Source: Clostridia bacterium | GTDB taxonomy: Bacteria; Bacillota; Clostridia; Christensenellales; QALW01 | Direction of reading: 5' to 3' | Length of the DNA: 60,354 bases | Assembly (NCBI GenBank): GCA_017516345.1 | Contig: JAFXDC010000027.1 | Span: forward strand, 1 to 60,354 | Shown: positions 1 to 8,495 of the stretch, piece by piece | How positions within the stretch are numbered: the stretch's first letter is position 1 | How the letters are laid out: each line of letters starts with the position of its first letter | Made by a program: the position numbers and the translations under genes | Notes under the pieces: model-generated | Told to the model about the DNA's origin: nothing | Databases searched by the model: none | Seen by the model: the letters and a program-made list of their open reading frames with translations, nothing else

Positions 1-29
1 ATATAAAGGCGCGCCCAAAAGGGCGCGCT
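1..29 (-). terminator. terminator after trmO
   Basis: A perfect 8-bp stem (GCGCGCCC/GGGCGCGC, loop of four) lies about 50 bases after the trmO stop. On the minus strand it is followed by CTTTATAT, a modest T-tract, which fits a Rho-independent terminator. Confidence 0.75.
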
Positions 30-80
30 CCTTCGTTATACATTATTTAATATTTGTCCCTCATTTCCACGCTCATCAGC

Positions 81-773
81 TTACTGCTCTACCTTGACCT
101 CTATGACGATCAGAGTACCCTCCTTGACGGTAAATCTGATATCGTATCTGTCCATCATCATGCCGTAGATGCGTCCGTCATCCTGATAGGACGGACGCGG
201 ATCCTCGCCAAGGCAATCGATGGCCGCTTGACGCTTATCCTCTTGGATCTTTTCAAGCAGCTTTTCCGGAAAGATCACCTCCAGCTTATGCTCGCGCACC
301 GTATCGGCGTAGCCGCAAATTGCTTCGGGATAGCAATCCGAGGGCAGATAAGGCTTTATATCAAGTATCGGAGTGCCGTCAAGGATATCCACCCCCGACA
401 CCTTAAGCACGGGGCCTTGGTCTGTGTAGAGTATCTTCTCAAGCCTTACGGCGGATAGTCCGATTGGGTTTGGTCTGAAGGGGGATCTGCTTGCAAATAC
501 TCCCACCCTTCTGTTTCCGCCAAGCCGCGGAGGCCGCACCGTGGCAGACCACTCACTCTTGTGCGCAAGGGTAAAATCAAACAGAAGCCAGATATGGGAA
601 AATCCCTCCAGCTCCCTTACCGTATCGGGGCTTCTGTATTGGGGCAGAAAGGTTATCTCCCCCTTAAGGCTCTCCACCCTGCCACTCTGACGCGGGATGC
701 CGAATTTGCTTTTGAAATCGGTATTTATCACCGCGATGGGACTTACCGTTATATTGCTTGGCTTTTCCTTCAT
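81..773 (-). CDS. trmO: tRNA m6t6A37 methyltransferase TrmO
   Basis: Predicted S-adenosylmethionine-dependent enzyme that N6-methylates threonylcarbamoyladenosine at position 37 of tRNAs reading ACY codons, acting in the cytoplasm. The 230-residue protein shows the family features in order: an opening that leads into IAVINTDFKSKFG, the ELEGFSHIWLLF segment, the RPPRLGG stretch and the FASRSPFRPNPIGLS motif typical of the TsaA/YaeB fold. Length matches the family. The ATG start is preceded by AAAGAGGTGCGCT. It is monocistronic, divergent from spoIIID, with a promoter at 810-838 and a terminator at the left edge of the window. Nothing is missing from the motifs. Confidence 0.93.
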   Translation of the reverse strand: MKEKPSNITVSPIAVINTDFKSKFGIPRQSGRVESLKGEITFLPQYRSPDTVRELEGFSHIWLLFDFTLAHKSEWSATVRPPRLGGNRRVGVFASRSPFRPNPIGLSAVRLEKILYTDQGPVLKVSGVDILDGTPILDIKPYLPSDCYPEAICGYADTVREHKLEVIFPEKLLEKIQEDKRQAAIDCLGEDPRPSYQDDGRIYGMMMDRYDIRFTVKEGTLIVIEVKVEQ

Positions 774-809
774 AGCGCACCTCTTTAAGGGTCAAATGAT
801 CATGTATTG

Positions 810-838
810 ATTATATCAAAGCTTTTAAATAAATTCAA
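810..838 (-). promoter_or_regulatory. sigma-A promoter for trmO
   Basis: On the minus strand TTGAAT (833-838) and TATAAT (810-815) are separated by 17 bases, about 40 bases upstream of the trmO start codon. Confidence 0.6.
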
Positions 839-902
839 GCATCATTTGTAATATCGTCGGATCCGGGGGCATACAATCAACAGAAGCTTTAGGGGGGATG
901 GC

Positions 903-1169
903 ATGAAAAGAGCAAACTACTCCCGCGCGGCGGCGTTGGGTGAATATATAGCGGAGCATTCTCAGACCGTACGGGGTGCCGCCAAGGCGTTTGGGATAAG
1001 CAAATCCACCGTACACAAGGAGATAACCACCCGTCTGCCCGCCACCCATCCCGAGCTTTGGCAAAGGGTCAGGGCGGTGCTTGATACCAATCTGTCCCAG
1101 CGGCATCTTCGGGGCGGGGAGGCTACCAAAAGAAAATATCGGGATATAAAAAAGAGGCAGAGAGATTGA
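903..1169 (+). CDS. spoIIID: sporulation transcriptional regulator SpoIIID
   Basis: Small DNA-binding regulator of mother-cell gene expression during sporulation; it activates and represses many SigE genes. The 88-residue protein has the SpoIIID hallmarks: a helix-turn-helix read as VRGAAKAFGISKSTVHKEIT, the RLPATHPEL segment and the nearly invariant QRHLRGGEATKRKY box, followed by a basic tail that contacts DNA next to the recognition helix. A strong AGGGGGG ribosome site sits four bases before the ATG. The gene stands alone, divergent from trmO, and its stop codon lies in the loop of its own terminator. Its presence implies an endospore former. Confidence 0.96.
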   Translation: MKRANYSRAAALGEYIAEHSQTVRGAAKAFGISKSTVHKEITTRLPATHPELWQRVRAVLDTNLSQRHLRGGEATKRKYRDIKKRQRD

Positions 1170-1185
1170 CGCTCTCTGCCCCTTT
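1152..1185. terminator. bidirectional terminator overlapping the spoIIID stop
   Basis: GGCAGAGAG and CTCTCTGCC form a 9-bp stem (1156-1164 and 1172-1180). The spoIIID TGA (1167-1169) lies in the loop. CCTTTT follows on plus and CTCTTTTTT on minus, so it can also serve the converging membrane-protein gene at 1216-1557. Confidence 0.8.
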
Positions 1186-1215
1186 TAGTGCTTAAATAAT
1201 AATTGCCTTACGTCA

Positions 1216-1557
1216 TCAAACGTATCCGGTGCCATCGTCGCTTAAGAGGACCGCACATATCACGCCCATCACCACTGCGCCAATAACGAAGCCCAGCACC
1301 GTGGCGGTGGCACGGGGATCGGGGGAGTCATTGTTGCGCTTTGCCTTAAGGTAGTGAGTGGCATAATACGCAACCGCCGCAATAACGCAGATTATCACCG
1401 TAATAAGCATTGGAATGGGCAGATTATAGTTGCCCATTTTATCTATTCCCGCAATAAGCAGAGCGGGAAGGAAAATGACGGGAGTCAAGGCGGAGGTCAT
1501 TCCCATATTAAAGCCGCAGAAGCCGTATCCGATATATTTAATAGCCTTTTTAAACAT
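1216..1557 (-). CDS. small membrane protein of unknown function
   Basis: Not recognised. A 113-residue protein with about three hydrophobic segments (roughly residues 15-38, 48-70 and 85-108) and a short charged loop, KAKRNNDSPDPR, before the last one. The start is ATG behind GAGGTAAAATT. It converges on spoIIID, shares the terminator there and has its own promoter. There are no catalytic or binding motifs. Confidence 0.7.
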   Translation of the reverse strand: MFKKAIKYIGYGFCGFNMGMTSALTPVIFLPALLIAGIDKMGNYNLPIPMLITVIICVIAAVAYYATHYLKAKRNNDSPDPRATATVLGFVIGAVVMGVICAVLLSDDGTGYV

Positions 1558-1596
1558 AATTTTACCTCAGGAACATCATATTTTGATTCTTTTTAT

Positions 1597-1625
1597 ATTA
1601 TAGCATACATCTTTACATTTTACAA
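1597..1625 (-). promoter_or_regulatory. sigma-A promoter for the 1216-1557 gene
   Basis: TTGTAA (1620-1625) and TATAAT (1597-1602) on the minus strand with 17-base spacing, about 40 bases upstream of the start codon. Confidence 0.55.
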
Positions 1626-1702
1626 CCCCAACAAGACGCGCTTTTACTGTAAAATGCGCAAAATATATTGCGCTTTGGCGTATAATTTGGTAAAATAACC
1701 GT

Positions 1703-3322
1703 ATGGAAAAGAATAATATGCTTAACAGAATAATAAATAAGAGATACGTTGCCTCGGCTTTTTGCGTCGCGTCGGGTCTTATGTGCGCACTCGCCTTTCA
1801 GCTTGACGTGCTGTGGTGGGTGTGCCTTGTTGCGCTTATTCCCTTTTGCGCAGTCATGCTTGTAAAAAAGCAGACTGCAAGGGGCTTTTTTTATTGCACC
1901 CTTTTGACCGTAGGGGTATATCATCTTGCCTCCCTTACATGGCTGATGGAGATCTCAAGCGTCATTGCTCCCAGCGTCGGAGAGGGTGCATCCTACGTAA
2001 TTATGACGGGAGCCATACTTACCGTCGCGATGCTTATGGGCATCATATACGCCCTGCCCTTTTTGCTCCTTTCAAGGCTTCGCAGGGGCGGGCTTGCGGA
2101 TATCCTCACGGTCAGCGTGCTGTACGTCAGCGGCGAGCTTCTGGTAAGCCTTTTGGGGGAGCTCGCATTCCCCTGGGCACGTCTTGCAAATCTGGCTCTG
2201 CCCTGTCTTCCCTTTGTGCAGAGTGCGGCGCTGGGCGGCTCGCTTTTTGTCAGCCTTATAGTGATATTTATCAACTGCTCCCTTGCCTTTTTTGCAACAA
2301 GGCTTGCATGCGCTCAGAGGGCAAAGGCACTTATAAGTCTTGCACTTTGCATGGCGGTCTTTGCCTCAAACCTTATCTACGGCACCGTTGCCCTTGAAAG
2401 CACCCCAAAGGCCGAGAGCACCGACGTTTTGATAGTTCAGGGCAACTACCCAAGCAACGACAAGTGGCTTGCGGGCACGGATGAGATGCTGGAGCGCTAT
2501 CTTGAGCTCTCCGAGCAGGGGGTCACCCCCGAGACCGACATCGTACTGTGGCCCGAGACCGCCGTTCCCGTAGATATTGACAGGTTTACCAACTTCAGCG
2601 GAAGGATCCAGGCCTTTGCCGACGCCCATAAGGTAACCGTGGCGGTTGGATATATCAAGGAGACCGTACACGGCACCTACAATGCCATGCGCTTATACCG
2701 TCCCGACACCCCCATTGACACCGAGGAATACTACGCCAAGCAGCTGCTTGTGCCCCTGGGGGAATTCACCCCGCTTTCCGAGGTGTTCGGCATCATCTTC
2801 CCCGAGATACTTAGCCACATCACGGGCAGGGAGCTCACCCACGGAGATAAGACCGTGGTGTTTGATACCGATCAGGGCACCGTCGCAGGGATAATATGCT
2901 ACGAGTCCATACAGCCCTCCATCTCTCTTGACGGCACCCGTCAGGGCAGCGGCCTTATGCTTATGATAACCAACGACTCCTGGTTTGGCACCAGCCGCGC
3001 CCTTTGGCAGCATCTTTCCCACGCCCGCATGCGAGCCATCGAGAACGGCAGATACCTTGCCCGCGCAGGCAACAGCGGTATAACCGCCGTGATAGATCCA
3101 AGCGGGCGCATAACAAGCTCCATAGAGACCTACCGGACGGGATATCTTAATGCCAAGGCGGAATATCTTTATGAGCGCACCCTTTATTCTCTTATCGGGG
3201 ACCTTCCGTTCTATATTGGTCTTGCATTATGCATAATTGCATGGATTTGGGACATAATAAAGCAATCAATGGGCAAAAAATGCAAGATTGAGCAAAACTC
3301 ACTTGCAAAATCCGTCCAATAA
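1703..3322 (+). CDS. lnt: apolipoprotein N-acyltransferase
   Basis: Predicted integral membrane enzyme that adds a third acyl chain to the N-terminal cysteine of lipoproteins. The 539-residue protein has a hydrophobic N-terminal half with about six to seven membrane spans (residues 15-230), then a nitrilase-type extracytoplasmic domain (about 240-480), then a final span near 500-520. The catalytic triad of the family can be placed: Glu285 in LWPETAVP, Lys346 in AKQLLVPLGE and Cys399 in GIICYES. An ATG at 1718 is an alternative start with a slightly better ribosome site (GGAAAAG). Lnt-type enzymes were first known from Gram-negative bacteria and are patchy in Firmicutes, so triacylated lipoproteins here are an inference. 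Confidence 0.9.
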   Translation: MEKNNMLNRIINKRYVASAFCVASGLMCALAFQLDVLWWVCLVALIPFCAVMLVKKQTARGFFYCTLLTVGVYHLASLTWLMEISSVIAPSVGEGASYVIMTGAILTVAMLMGIIYALPFLLLSRLRRGGLADILTVSVLYVSGELLVSLLGELAFPWARLANLALPCLPFVQSAALGGSLFVSLIVIFINCSLAFFATRLACAQRAKALISLALCMAVFASNLIYGTVALESTPKAESTDVLIVQGNYPSNDKWLAGTDEMLERYLELSEQGVTPETDIVLWPETAVPVDIDRFTNFSGRIQAFADAHKVTVAVGYIKETVHGTYNAMRLYRPDTPIDTEEYYAKQLLVPLGEFTPLSEVFGIIFPEILSHITGRELTHGDKTVVFDTDQGTVAGIICYESIQPSISLDGTRQGSGLMLMITNDSWFGTSRALWQHLSHARMRAIENGRYLARAGNSGITAVIDPSGRITSSIETYRTGYLNAKAEYLYERTLYSLIGDLPFYIGLALCIIAWIWDIIKQSMGKKCKIEQNSLAKSVQ

Positions 3323-3336
3323 TTTCTATAATGTGC

Positions 3337-3365
3337 TTGACATATAGGGCTTAAACAATTATAAT
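3337..3365 (+). promoter_or_regulatory. consensus sigma-A promoter for pckA
   Basis: A perfect TTGACA (3337-3342), 17-base spacer and perfect TATAAT (3360-3365). It implies a leader of about 90 bases before the pckA ATG at 3461, with ribosome site GAAAGGGG. Strong constitutive expression is expected. Confidence 0.88.
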
Positions 3366-3460
3366 ATAACCATAAATGATAATGGGGAAAGATGGCAAAT
3401 CGGCATCCGCAGCCGTTATCCAATATATTAACTATGAATTTTTGAAAGGGGAATTCCTGC

Positions 3461-5038
3461 ATGAACACCTATGGAATCGAAAAACTGGGAATCATCAATC
3501 CCAAAGCAGTTTACCGCAACCTCGGTACTGCAGAGCTAGTGGAAAAGGCTATTGAAAGAAAAGAAGGCAAACTCAGCAACAAAGGCGCTCTGGTGGTAAA
3601 CACCGGTAAGTATACCGGTCGCTCACCTGACGACAAGTTCGTTGTTGATTATCCCTCCATCCACGACGAGATCGCTTGGGGCAAGGTCAACGTACCTATG
3701 GCTCCCGAGGTATTTGATAAGATCTACGACAAAATGGTTGCATATCTGCAAAACAGAGAGATCTTTATTTTTGACGGCTTTGCAGGCGCCGACCCCAAAT
3801 ATACCAAACGCTTCCGCATCGTAAACGAGATGGCCAGCCAGAATCTCTTTATTCGCGATCTTCTTATCCGTCCCACCGCTGAGGAGCTCGAAAGCTTCGG
3901 TGAGGCTGATTTCACCATCATTGCCGCACCCGGCTTTAAGTGCAGCCCCCAGATCGACGGCACCAACTCCGAGGCCGCCATTCTTGTGTCGTTTGAGAAG
4001 AAGCTGGTGCTCATCGCAGGCAGCCAGTACGCCGGCGAGATCAAGAAGAGCGTATTTAGCGTAATGAACTATCTGCTCCCCAAGGAGGGAGTATTCCCCA
4101 TGCACTGCTCTGCCAACATCGGCAAGGACGGCGACACCGCTCTGTTCTTCGGTCTGTCCGGTACCGGTAAGACCACTCTTAGTGCAGATCCCGACCGTAT
4201 GCTTATCGGTGATGACGAGCACGGCTGGAGCAACGACGGCGTATTCAACTTCGAGGGCGGCTGCTATGCTAAGTGCATCGACCTTACCGAGGAGAAGGAG
4301 CCCTTCATCTGGAACGCCATCAAATTCGGCGCACTGGTAGAGAACGTTGTTATGGACGACACCACCCGTGAGTTCGACTTTGCCGACAACTCCCTTACCG
4401 AGAACACCCGTGTTGGCTATCCCGTTGATTTCATTCCCAACGCGGCTATCCCCGGCATAGGCACCGTACCCAACGCAGTGGTATTCCTTACCGCTGACGC
4501 ATTCGGTGTACTTCCCCCCGTTGCAAAGCTTGACAAGAACATGGCTATGTTCCACTTCGTTTCCGGCTACACCAGCAAGCTTGCAGGTACCGAGCGCGGC
4601 ATCACCGAGCCTCAGACCACCTTCTCCACCTGCTTTGGCGCTCCCTTCCTGCCCCTTGATCCCTCTGTTTACGCAAAGATGCTGGGCGAGAAGATCGACG
4701 CCTCGGGCGCTTCGGTATACCTCATCAATACCGGTTGGTCGGGCGGCCCCTACGGCGTAGGCAAGAGAATGAGCCTTAAGTACACCCGTGCAATGGTTAC
4801 CGCCGCTCTTAACGGCGAGCTTGATAAGGTTGGCTACGAGCTTGATCCCATCTTCAACGTATTCGTTCCCGTATCCTGCCCCGGCGTACCCAGCGAGATC
4901 CTTAATCCCCGCAACACCTGGGAAAACAAGGACGAGTATGACGTTGCCGCCAAGAAGCTTGCGGTTCGCTTCAACGACAACTTCAAGAAATATACTCATA
5001 TGCCCCAGGAGATCGTTGACGCAGGCCCCAAGGCTTAA
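3461..5038 (+). CDS. pckA: phosphoenolpyruvate carboxykinase (ATP)
   Basis: Converts oxaloacetate and ATP to phosphoenolpyruvate, CO2 and ADP. In fermenting anaerobes it often runs in the carboxylating direction to make ATP and C4 acids. The 525-residue protein has normal family length. It carries the TGRSPDDKF substrate loop (residues 52-60), the PEPCK P-loop GLSGTGKTTL (231-240), the DDEHGW metal site (251-256) and the FVSGYTSKLAGTE lid region. It is preceded by a consensus promoter and followed by a strong terminator, so it is a single-gene unit. Codon use is conspicuously biased and repetitive (GCC, ACC, AAG), which fits high expression. Confidence 0.97.
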   Translation: MNTYGIEKLGIINPKAVYRNLGTAELVEKAIERKEGKLSNKGALVVNTGKYTGRSPDDKFVVDYPSIHDEIAWGKVNVPMAPEVFDKIYDKMVAYLQNREIFIFDGFAGADPKYTKRFRIVNEMASQNLFIRDLLIRPTAEELESFGEADFTIIAAPGFKCSPQIDGTNSEAAILVSFEKKLVLIAGSQYAGEIKKSVFSVMNYLLPKEGVFPMHCSANIGKDGDTALFFGLSGTGKTTLSADPDRMLIGDDEHGWSNDGVFNFEGGCYAKCIDLTEEKEPFIWNAIKFGALVENVVMDDTTREFDFADNSLTENTRVGYPVDFIPNAAIPGIGTVPNAVVFLTADAFGVLPPVAKLDKNMAMFHFVSGYTSKLAGTERGITEPQTTFSTCFGAPFLPLDPSVYAKMLGEKIDASGASVYLINTGWSGGPYGVGKRMSLKYTRAMVTAALNGELDKVGYELDPIFNVFVPVSCPGVPSEILNPRNTWENKDEYDVAAKKLAVRFNDNFKKYTHMPQEIVDAGPKA

Positions 5039-5051
5039 TCAGACCATCTGT

Positions 5052-5078
5052 GCCCTTGCCTTAGGCAAGGGCTTTTTT
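5052..5078 (+). terminator. terminator after pckA
   Basis: A 9-bp GC-rich stem (GCCCTTGCC/GGCAAGGGC, three-base loop) followed directly by six T residues, 14 bases after the pckA stop. Confidence 0.92.
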
Positions 5079-5095
5079 AAATCTGAGGAGATAAT

Positions 5096-5890
5096 ATGAA
5101 TCTGCTTTCCCACGAAATATCCCAAAGCATCAAAAAAGTAATACTTCAGGCGGGGGAAATAATGCTTAACGCCTCCCCCGATTCCTTAAGATGCGAGCAA
5201 AAATCCAAATATGCCGATTTCGTCACCGCGTACGATCTGAAGGTTCAGGAATTTCTGCACTCCGCGCTGAGGGAGATAATCCCCAACTGCCGCTTTTTAA
5301 GCGAGGAGGGTGAATCCGATCCCCTGAGCGGGCTTCCCACCTTTGTCATCGACCCCATCGACGGCACGACAAACTTTGTTTTGGGCAGAGGAGACGCCGT
5401 TATCTCGGTGGGTCTGCTCGTGGACAGAGCTCCGATATTCGGAGCGGTCTATAACCCCTACAGTAAGGAATATTTTCACGCCGTAAGAGACGGCGGTGCC
5501 TTCCTTAATTCCAAGCCCATAAGGGTGGCAAGCCGCCCCTGCGAGCTCGGAGTTGCCGCAATAGGCACCTCACCGTATCATAAGGATACCCAGTCTCCCT
5601 TCGTGGTGCGGGCATTTACAAGGCTTTTGAAGGGCTTTGGCGATCTTCGCAAGAACGGCGCGGCGGCGCTTGAGCTTTGCTACGTTGCCTGCGGCCGCAC
5701 CGATGCCTACTTTGAGCCCATCCTCTACCCTTGGGACTACACGGCGGGCGCCCTTATAGTCTCCGAGGCGGGCGGTAAGGTGAGCGATCTTGACGGAGCA
5801 CCGCCATCCCCCGACAAGCCCTGCTTTATAGTTGCGGCATCAGAGGCGGCATATCCCACGGCGCTCAAGCTGCTACAGGAAAGTCTTTAA
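5096..5890 (+). CDS. inositol monophosphatase family protein (SuhB-like)
   Basis: Mg2+-dependent, Li+-sensitive sugar-phosphate phosphatase fold; the substrate could be inositol phosphate or a related sugar phosphate. The 264-residue protein shows the metal ligands expected of the family: SEEGE near residues 69-73, DPIDGTTNF (86-94) and the C-terminal WDYTAGALIVSEAGG block. The ribosome site GAGGAG precedes the ATG by five bases. It follows pckA but lies beyond that terminator. No obvious promoter was seen in the 17-base gap, so read-through or a promoter inside pckA is possible. Confidence 0.88.
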   Translation: MNLLSHEISQSIKKVILQAGEIMLNASPDSLRCEQKSKYADFVTAYDLKVQEFLHSALREIIPNCRFLSEEGESDPLSGLPTFVIDPIDGTTNFVLGRGDAVISVGLLVDRAPIFGAVYNPYSKEYFHAVRDGGAFLNSKPIRVASRPCELGVAAIGTSPYHKDTQSPFVVRAFTRLLKGFGDLRKNGAAALELCYVACGRTDAYFEPILYPWDYTAGALIVSEAGGKVSDLDGAPPSPDKPCFIVAASEAAYPTALKLLQESL

Positions 5891-5931
5891 ACAGAGCCTT
5901 AAAAACTGCATAAGAGTAATATAAGCAAAAA

Positions 5932-5978
5932 AGGATCCGATCTCTTTGCGAAAAACGCACAGAAGTCGGATCTTTATT
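5932..5978. terminator. bidirectional terminator between the phosphatase gene and azlD
   Basis: GGATCCGA and TCGGATC arms (5933-5940 and 5966-5972) enclose a second small TGCG/CGCA hairpin. T-rich flanks occur on both strands (TTTATTTATT on plus, CCTTTTTT on minus). It lies between convergent genes. Confidence 0.72.
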
Positions 5979-5997
5979 TATTAAAATATTATACGTT

Positions 5998-6297
5998 TTA
6001 CAGAAATGCTCCCGTAACGTACGCCGCCACCGCCGCGGCAAGAGCCACCACGATAAGGGGGAGCTTAAGATAGGCAAGCACGAGCGCCACCGCCGTGCCG
6101 ACCGCCGCAGTAACGGTATCCCCCGTGGAGTAAAATATGGCGGGGAAGGTCATTGCGCTGAGCACAGCGTAGGGAAGATAGTAAAGCAGACTGCGTACAA
6201 AGCGCGAGGTGATCCTTTGTCTGAAAAGGGTAAAGGGAAGCATTCTTATAACGTAGGTGACCCCCGCCATGACCAAAATGTAGATATATATGCTCAT
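5998..6297 (-). CDS. azlD: branched-chain amino acid exporter, small subunit AzlD
   Basis: Small partner of AzlC, with which it forms a two-subunit exporter of branched-chain amino acids in the cytoplasmic membrane. The 99-residue protein has about four hydrophobic segments and the AzlD-typical TYVIRMLPF opening followed by LLYYLPYAVLSAMTFPAIF. Its ATG overlaps the azlC stop by four bases (ATGA), so the two are translationally coupled. Length is normal for the family. Confidence 0.88.
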   Translation of the reverse strand: MSIYIYILVMAGVTYVIRMLPFTLFRQRITSRFVRSLLYYLPYAVLSAMTFPAIFYSTGDTVTAAVGTAVALVLAYLKLPLIVVALAAAVAAYVTGAFL

Positions 6298-6986
6298 TGC
6301 TCATCCTCCTCTTTAACGGGGAAAAGCGCCGCACCTATCACGGCGGCAATTATCGCGCTCAGGATAATGGCAAAGCCTCCCGAAACAAAGGTAAAAAGAT
6401 ATTTAAATATCACAGAGCACGCCGCGGCTATCAGCACCACGGCAAGCACGCTTTTTTCCTTCCTTGCAGGGGGCACGATTATGGCCAGGAACATACCGTA
6501 GAGCACTATGCCCATGGCGCTTGCGATATCCTCGGGCAAAAGACTGCCCGCCGTCGCCCCCAAAAGCGTACCGAGCGACCAGCCTATTATCGGAAGGGTA
6601 ATAAGTCCCGCCATATACCGCGCCGAAAGCACCCTTTGCGCCGACGCCACCGCAAATACCTCGTCGGTAATGCCAAAGGACAGCAAAAGCCTCTTGGGGG
6701 TGGTAAAGCTATCGTCCAGCCTTTGGGATAGAGAAAAGCCCATAAGGGCATATCTTATATTTATAACAAGCTGTGTTAGCAGCATTTCCACAAGACCGCC
6801 CGCCGCGGCTATTATCTCCACTCCCGCGGCCTGTCCCGCCGAGGTCAGGTTGCTGACCGAGATGAGCACCGCATCAAGCACCGATATCCCCAAGCCGACC
6901 GCCACTATGCCAAAGCCAAAGGATACCGACAGATATCCGAGCGCAATGGGCACTCCGTGGGATAGCCCCTTTAAAAATTCCTTCAA
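6294..6986 (-). CDS. azlC: branched-chain amino acid exporter, large subunit AzlC
   Basis: Membrane protein of the LIV-E/AzlC exporter family, working with AzlD. The 230-residue sequence has the family opening GLSHGVPIALGYLSVSFGFG, the NLTSAGQAAGVE stretch and the LLSFGITDEVFAVA segment, with about six to seven membrane spans. No dedicated Lrp-type regulator lies next to it. The pair forms a short minus-strand operon that converges on the phosphatase gene. Confidence 0.9.
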   Translation of the reverse strand: MKEFLKGLSHGVPIALGYLSVSFGFGIVAVGLGISVLDAVLISVSNLTSAGQAAGVEIIAAAGGLVEMLLTQLVINIRYALMGFSLSQRLDDSFTTPKRLLLSFGITDEVFAVASAQRVLSARYMAGLITLPIIGWSLGTLLGATAGSLLPEDIASAMGIVLYGMFLAIIVPPARKEKSVLAVVLIAAACSVIFKYLFTFVSGGFAIILSAIIAAVIGAALFPVKEEDEQ

Positions 6987-7088
6987 GCCGTCCCCTCCGT
7001 TTGCTATAATATCAAGGCATTTAGTGTATCACAAAAAGCCTCAAAGCACAATTGATTTCAAAGCGCAAGGACACTGTTTTACCAAAAG

Positions 7089-7117
7089 AAAAGCCACAAG
7101 GGGTACTTGCGGCTTTG
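7089..7117 (-). terminator. terminator after the zinc-ribbon gene
   Basis: On the minus strand AAAGCCGCAAG pairs with CTTGTGGCTTT across a five-base loop and is followed by TCTTTT, just past the stop codon at 7123. Confidence 0.75.
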
Positions 7118-7122
7118 ATCGA

Positions 7123-7944
7123 CTATTTAAAGAAGGATGGCGGAGAGAAGAAGTCGGGCGCCTTCTCGGAATCCGGAATGGGTGCGGTATATTTTCTTAA
7201 GATCTCGAAATACTTATAGATACCTGCCTCCTTGCCCTCGAAGCAAGCAAGCTCGATGGCATCCTTAAGGGTGGTAACTCTGCCGTTGCGGATATAGTTT
7301 GCAATGATGGCTATAACGTCGGGATGGGTGAAGTAATCCTCAACGGGGCAGTTGGGATAGCCGAGATAGTGGTTGTAAAGCTCCATGGAGAGCTCGGAAT
7401 ATTTCTTTAAGTACTTCTTGAAGTTTTTACGGTTGGCAACCTTCATAAGTATGCCGCCTACAAGCATAAGAGCGCCGGGCAAAGCAAATATACAAAGCAG
7501 GATCAGTGCAGTCTTCATGTTGTCAACAACATAAGACTCCAACTCCACAGAGGCAAACTGGCTTAAAGCCGCCATCAGTCCTATTCCCATAATGATGCTT
7601 CCGAATATTATAAGGAAGCTCTTTGCGCCACGACCATAGTAGTTTACCTTCTTGCAGACCTCTACGTACTCGTCATACACAGGCTTTTTCTGCATAAAAT
7701 AGTTATAGGCATTGGTTAAGGAGTCCATTTCCTCCTGACGGAGCATTTCTCTGCGGTTTACAAACTCGCCGCCAAAGGGATTTTGGGGCTGTTGAGCAAA
7801 CACAGGCTGTGCCTCGGGCTGAGCAAATACGGGCTGTACCTCGGGCTGAGGCGCAGGAGCCGCATCCTGTTTCACTTTTTGACCGCACTCGGAGCAAAAC
7901 ACTGCGTTCTGATCCAGTTGGGTTCCGCAATTTGAACAAAACAT
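7123..7944 (-). CDS. zinc-ribbon membrane protein of unknown function
   Basis: A 273-residue protein that opens with a short zinc ribbon (CSNCG at 3-7 and CSECG at 17-21), continues with a Pro/Gln/Ala-rich linker containing two near-copies of QPVFAQPEAQ (about residues 35-60) and then carries two membrane spans (about 110-132 and 145-168). The C-terminal part is a soluble helical region (about 175-250). The zinc_ribbon_2 domain is common in Firmicute membrane proteins of unknown role. It is a single gene with its own promoter and terminator. No function is proposed. Confidence 0.8.
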   Translation of the reverse strand: MFCSNCGTQLDQNAVFCSECGQKVKQDAAPAPQPEVQPVFAQPEAQPVFAQQPQNPFGGEFVNRREMLRQEEMDSLTNAYNYFMQKKPVYDEYVEVCKKVNYYGRGAKSFLIIFGSIIMGIGLMAALSQFASVELESYVVDNMKTALILLCIFALPGALMLVGGILMKVANRKNFKKYLKKYSELSMELYNHYLGYPNCPVEDYFTHPDVIAIIANYIRNGRVTTLKDAIELACFEGKEAGIYKYFEILRKYTAPIPDSEKAPDFFSPPSFFK

Positions 7945-7971
7945 ACTAATATACCTCCATTTATTTGCTTT

Positions 7972-8000
7972 ATTATAGCATCATTCACCGCCTTTTGCAA
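7972..8000 (-). promoter_or_regulatory. sigma-A promoter for the zinc-ribbon gene
   Basis: TTGCAA (7995-8000) and TATAAT (7972-7977) on the minus strand with 17-base spacing, 28 bases before the start codon. Confidence 0.65.
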
Positions 8001-8056
8001 TACTTAATTGGGATTAATTATAAAATCTTGTTTATATTTTGAATACGGATAAACCC

Positions 8057-8085
8057 TTGTGTTAAATAAAGATAGGAGGTATAAT
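8057..8085 (+). promoter_or_regulatory. sigma-A promoter for the XRE gene
   Basis: TTGTGT (8057-8062), 17 bases, TATAAT (8080-8085). The AGGAGG seen at 8074-8079 lies in the spacer and would not be in the transcript. The transcript leader would be under 20 bases. Confidence 0.55.
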
Positions 8086-8108
8086 TATACAAAAGGCGTT
8101 GTAATGCA

Positions 8109-8414
8109 ATGTATGAAGAAAGGTTTGTTAAACGGTTAACTTTGCGCATGCAAAAGGGAGTATCTGCAAGGGATATGAGCCTGAGCATTGGGCAATCCGA
8201 ATCCTATATAAACAAAATTGAAAACGGTGTTGCATTGCCGTCCATGAGTGTTTTCTTTTACATTTGCCAATACTTCGGCATAACTCCGGGGCAATTCTTT
8301 CAGGACGGCATGTCCTGCCCTCAGGCATTGGCATCGACTCTTGAGGATCTTAATGATCTTACCCCCACCCAGCTCGAGCACGTAAGGAGCATCATCAAAG
8401 ATATAAAGGGGTAA
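8109..8414 (+). CDS. XRE-family helix-turn-helix regulator
   Basis: A 101-residue protein. Residues 5-62 form a HTH_3-type Cro/CI domain: the core is MQKGVSARDMSLSIGQSESYINKIENG, followed by the ALPSMSVFFYICQYFGITPGQFF ending typical of the fold. The short C-terminal helix ends in VRSIIKDIKG and could dimerise. No partner toxin or phage genes lie nearby, so targets cannot be guessed. The ribosome site is poor (AAAGGCG). The gene is closed by a strong terminator shared with gyrA. Confidence 0.85.
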   Translation: MYEERFVKRLTLRMQKGVSARDMSLSIGQSESYINKIENGVALPSMSVFFYICQYFGITPGQFFQDGMSCPQALASTLEDLNDLTPTQLEHVRSIIKDIKG

Positions 8415-8449
8415 ATAATGCTACCCCGCAAATTGGTCTTACAATAAAC

Positions 8450-8480
8450 AAAAAGCAATTCCGTTCTGGAATTGCTTTTT
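8450..8480. terminator. bidirectional terminator between the XRE gene and gyrA
   Basis: A perfect 13-bp inverted repeat, AAAAAGCAATTCC/GGAATTGCTTTTT with a five-base loop. A- and T-tracts on both sides let it end transcription from either direction. Confidence 0.92.
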
Positions 8481-8495
8481 ATATTTTTGCATCGC

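Noticed and set aside
3623..4999. 458-codon open frame on the minus strand across pckA
   Set aside because: Shadow of the strongly codon-biased pckA gene; no ribosome site, no promoter, and the protein is repetitive without recognisable domains.
8109..8414. XRE gene as antitoxin of a toxin-antitoxin pair
   Set aside because: No second small gene is adjacent; it is closed by a strong terminator and followed by convergent gyrA.
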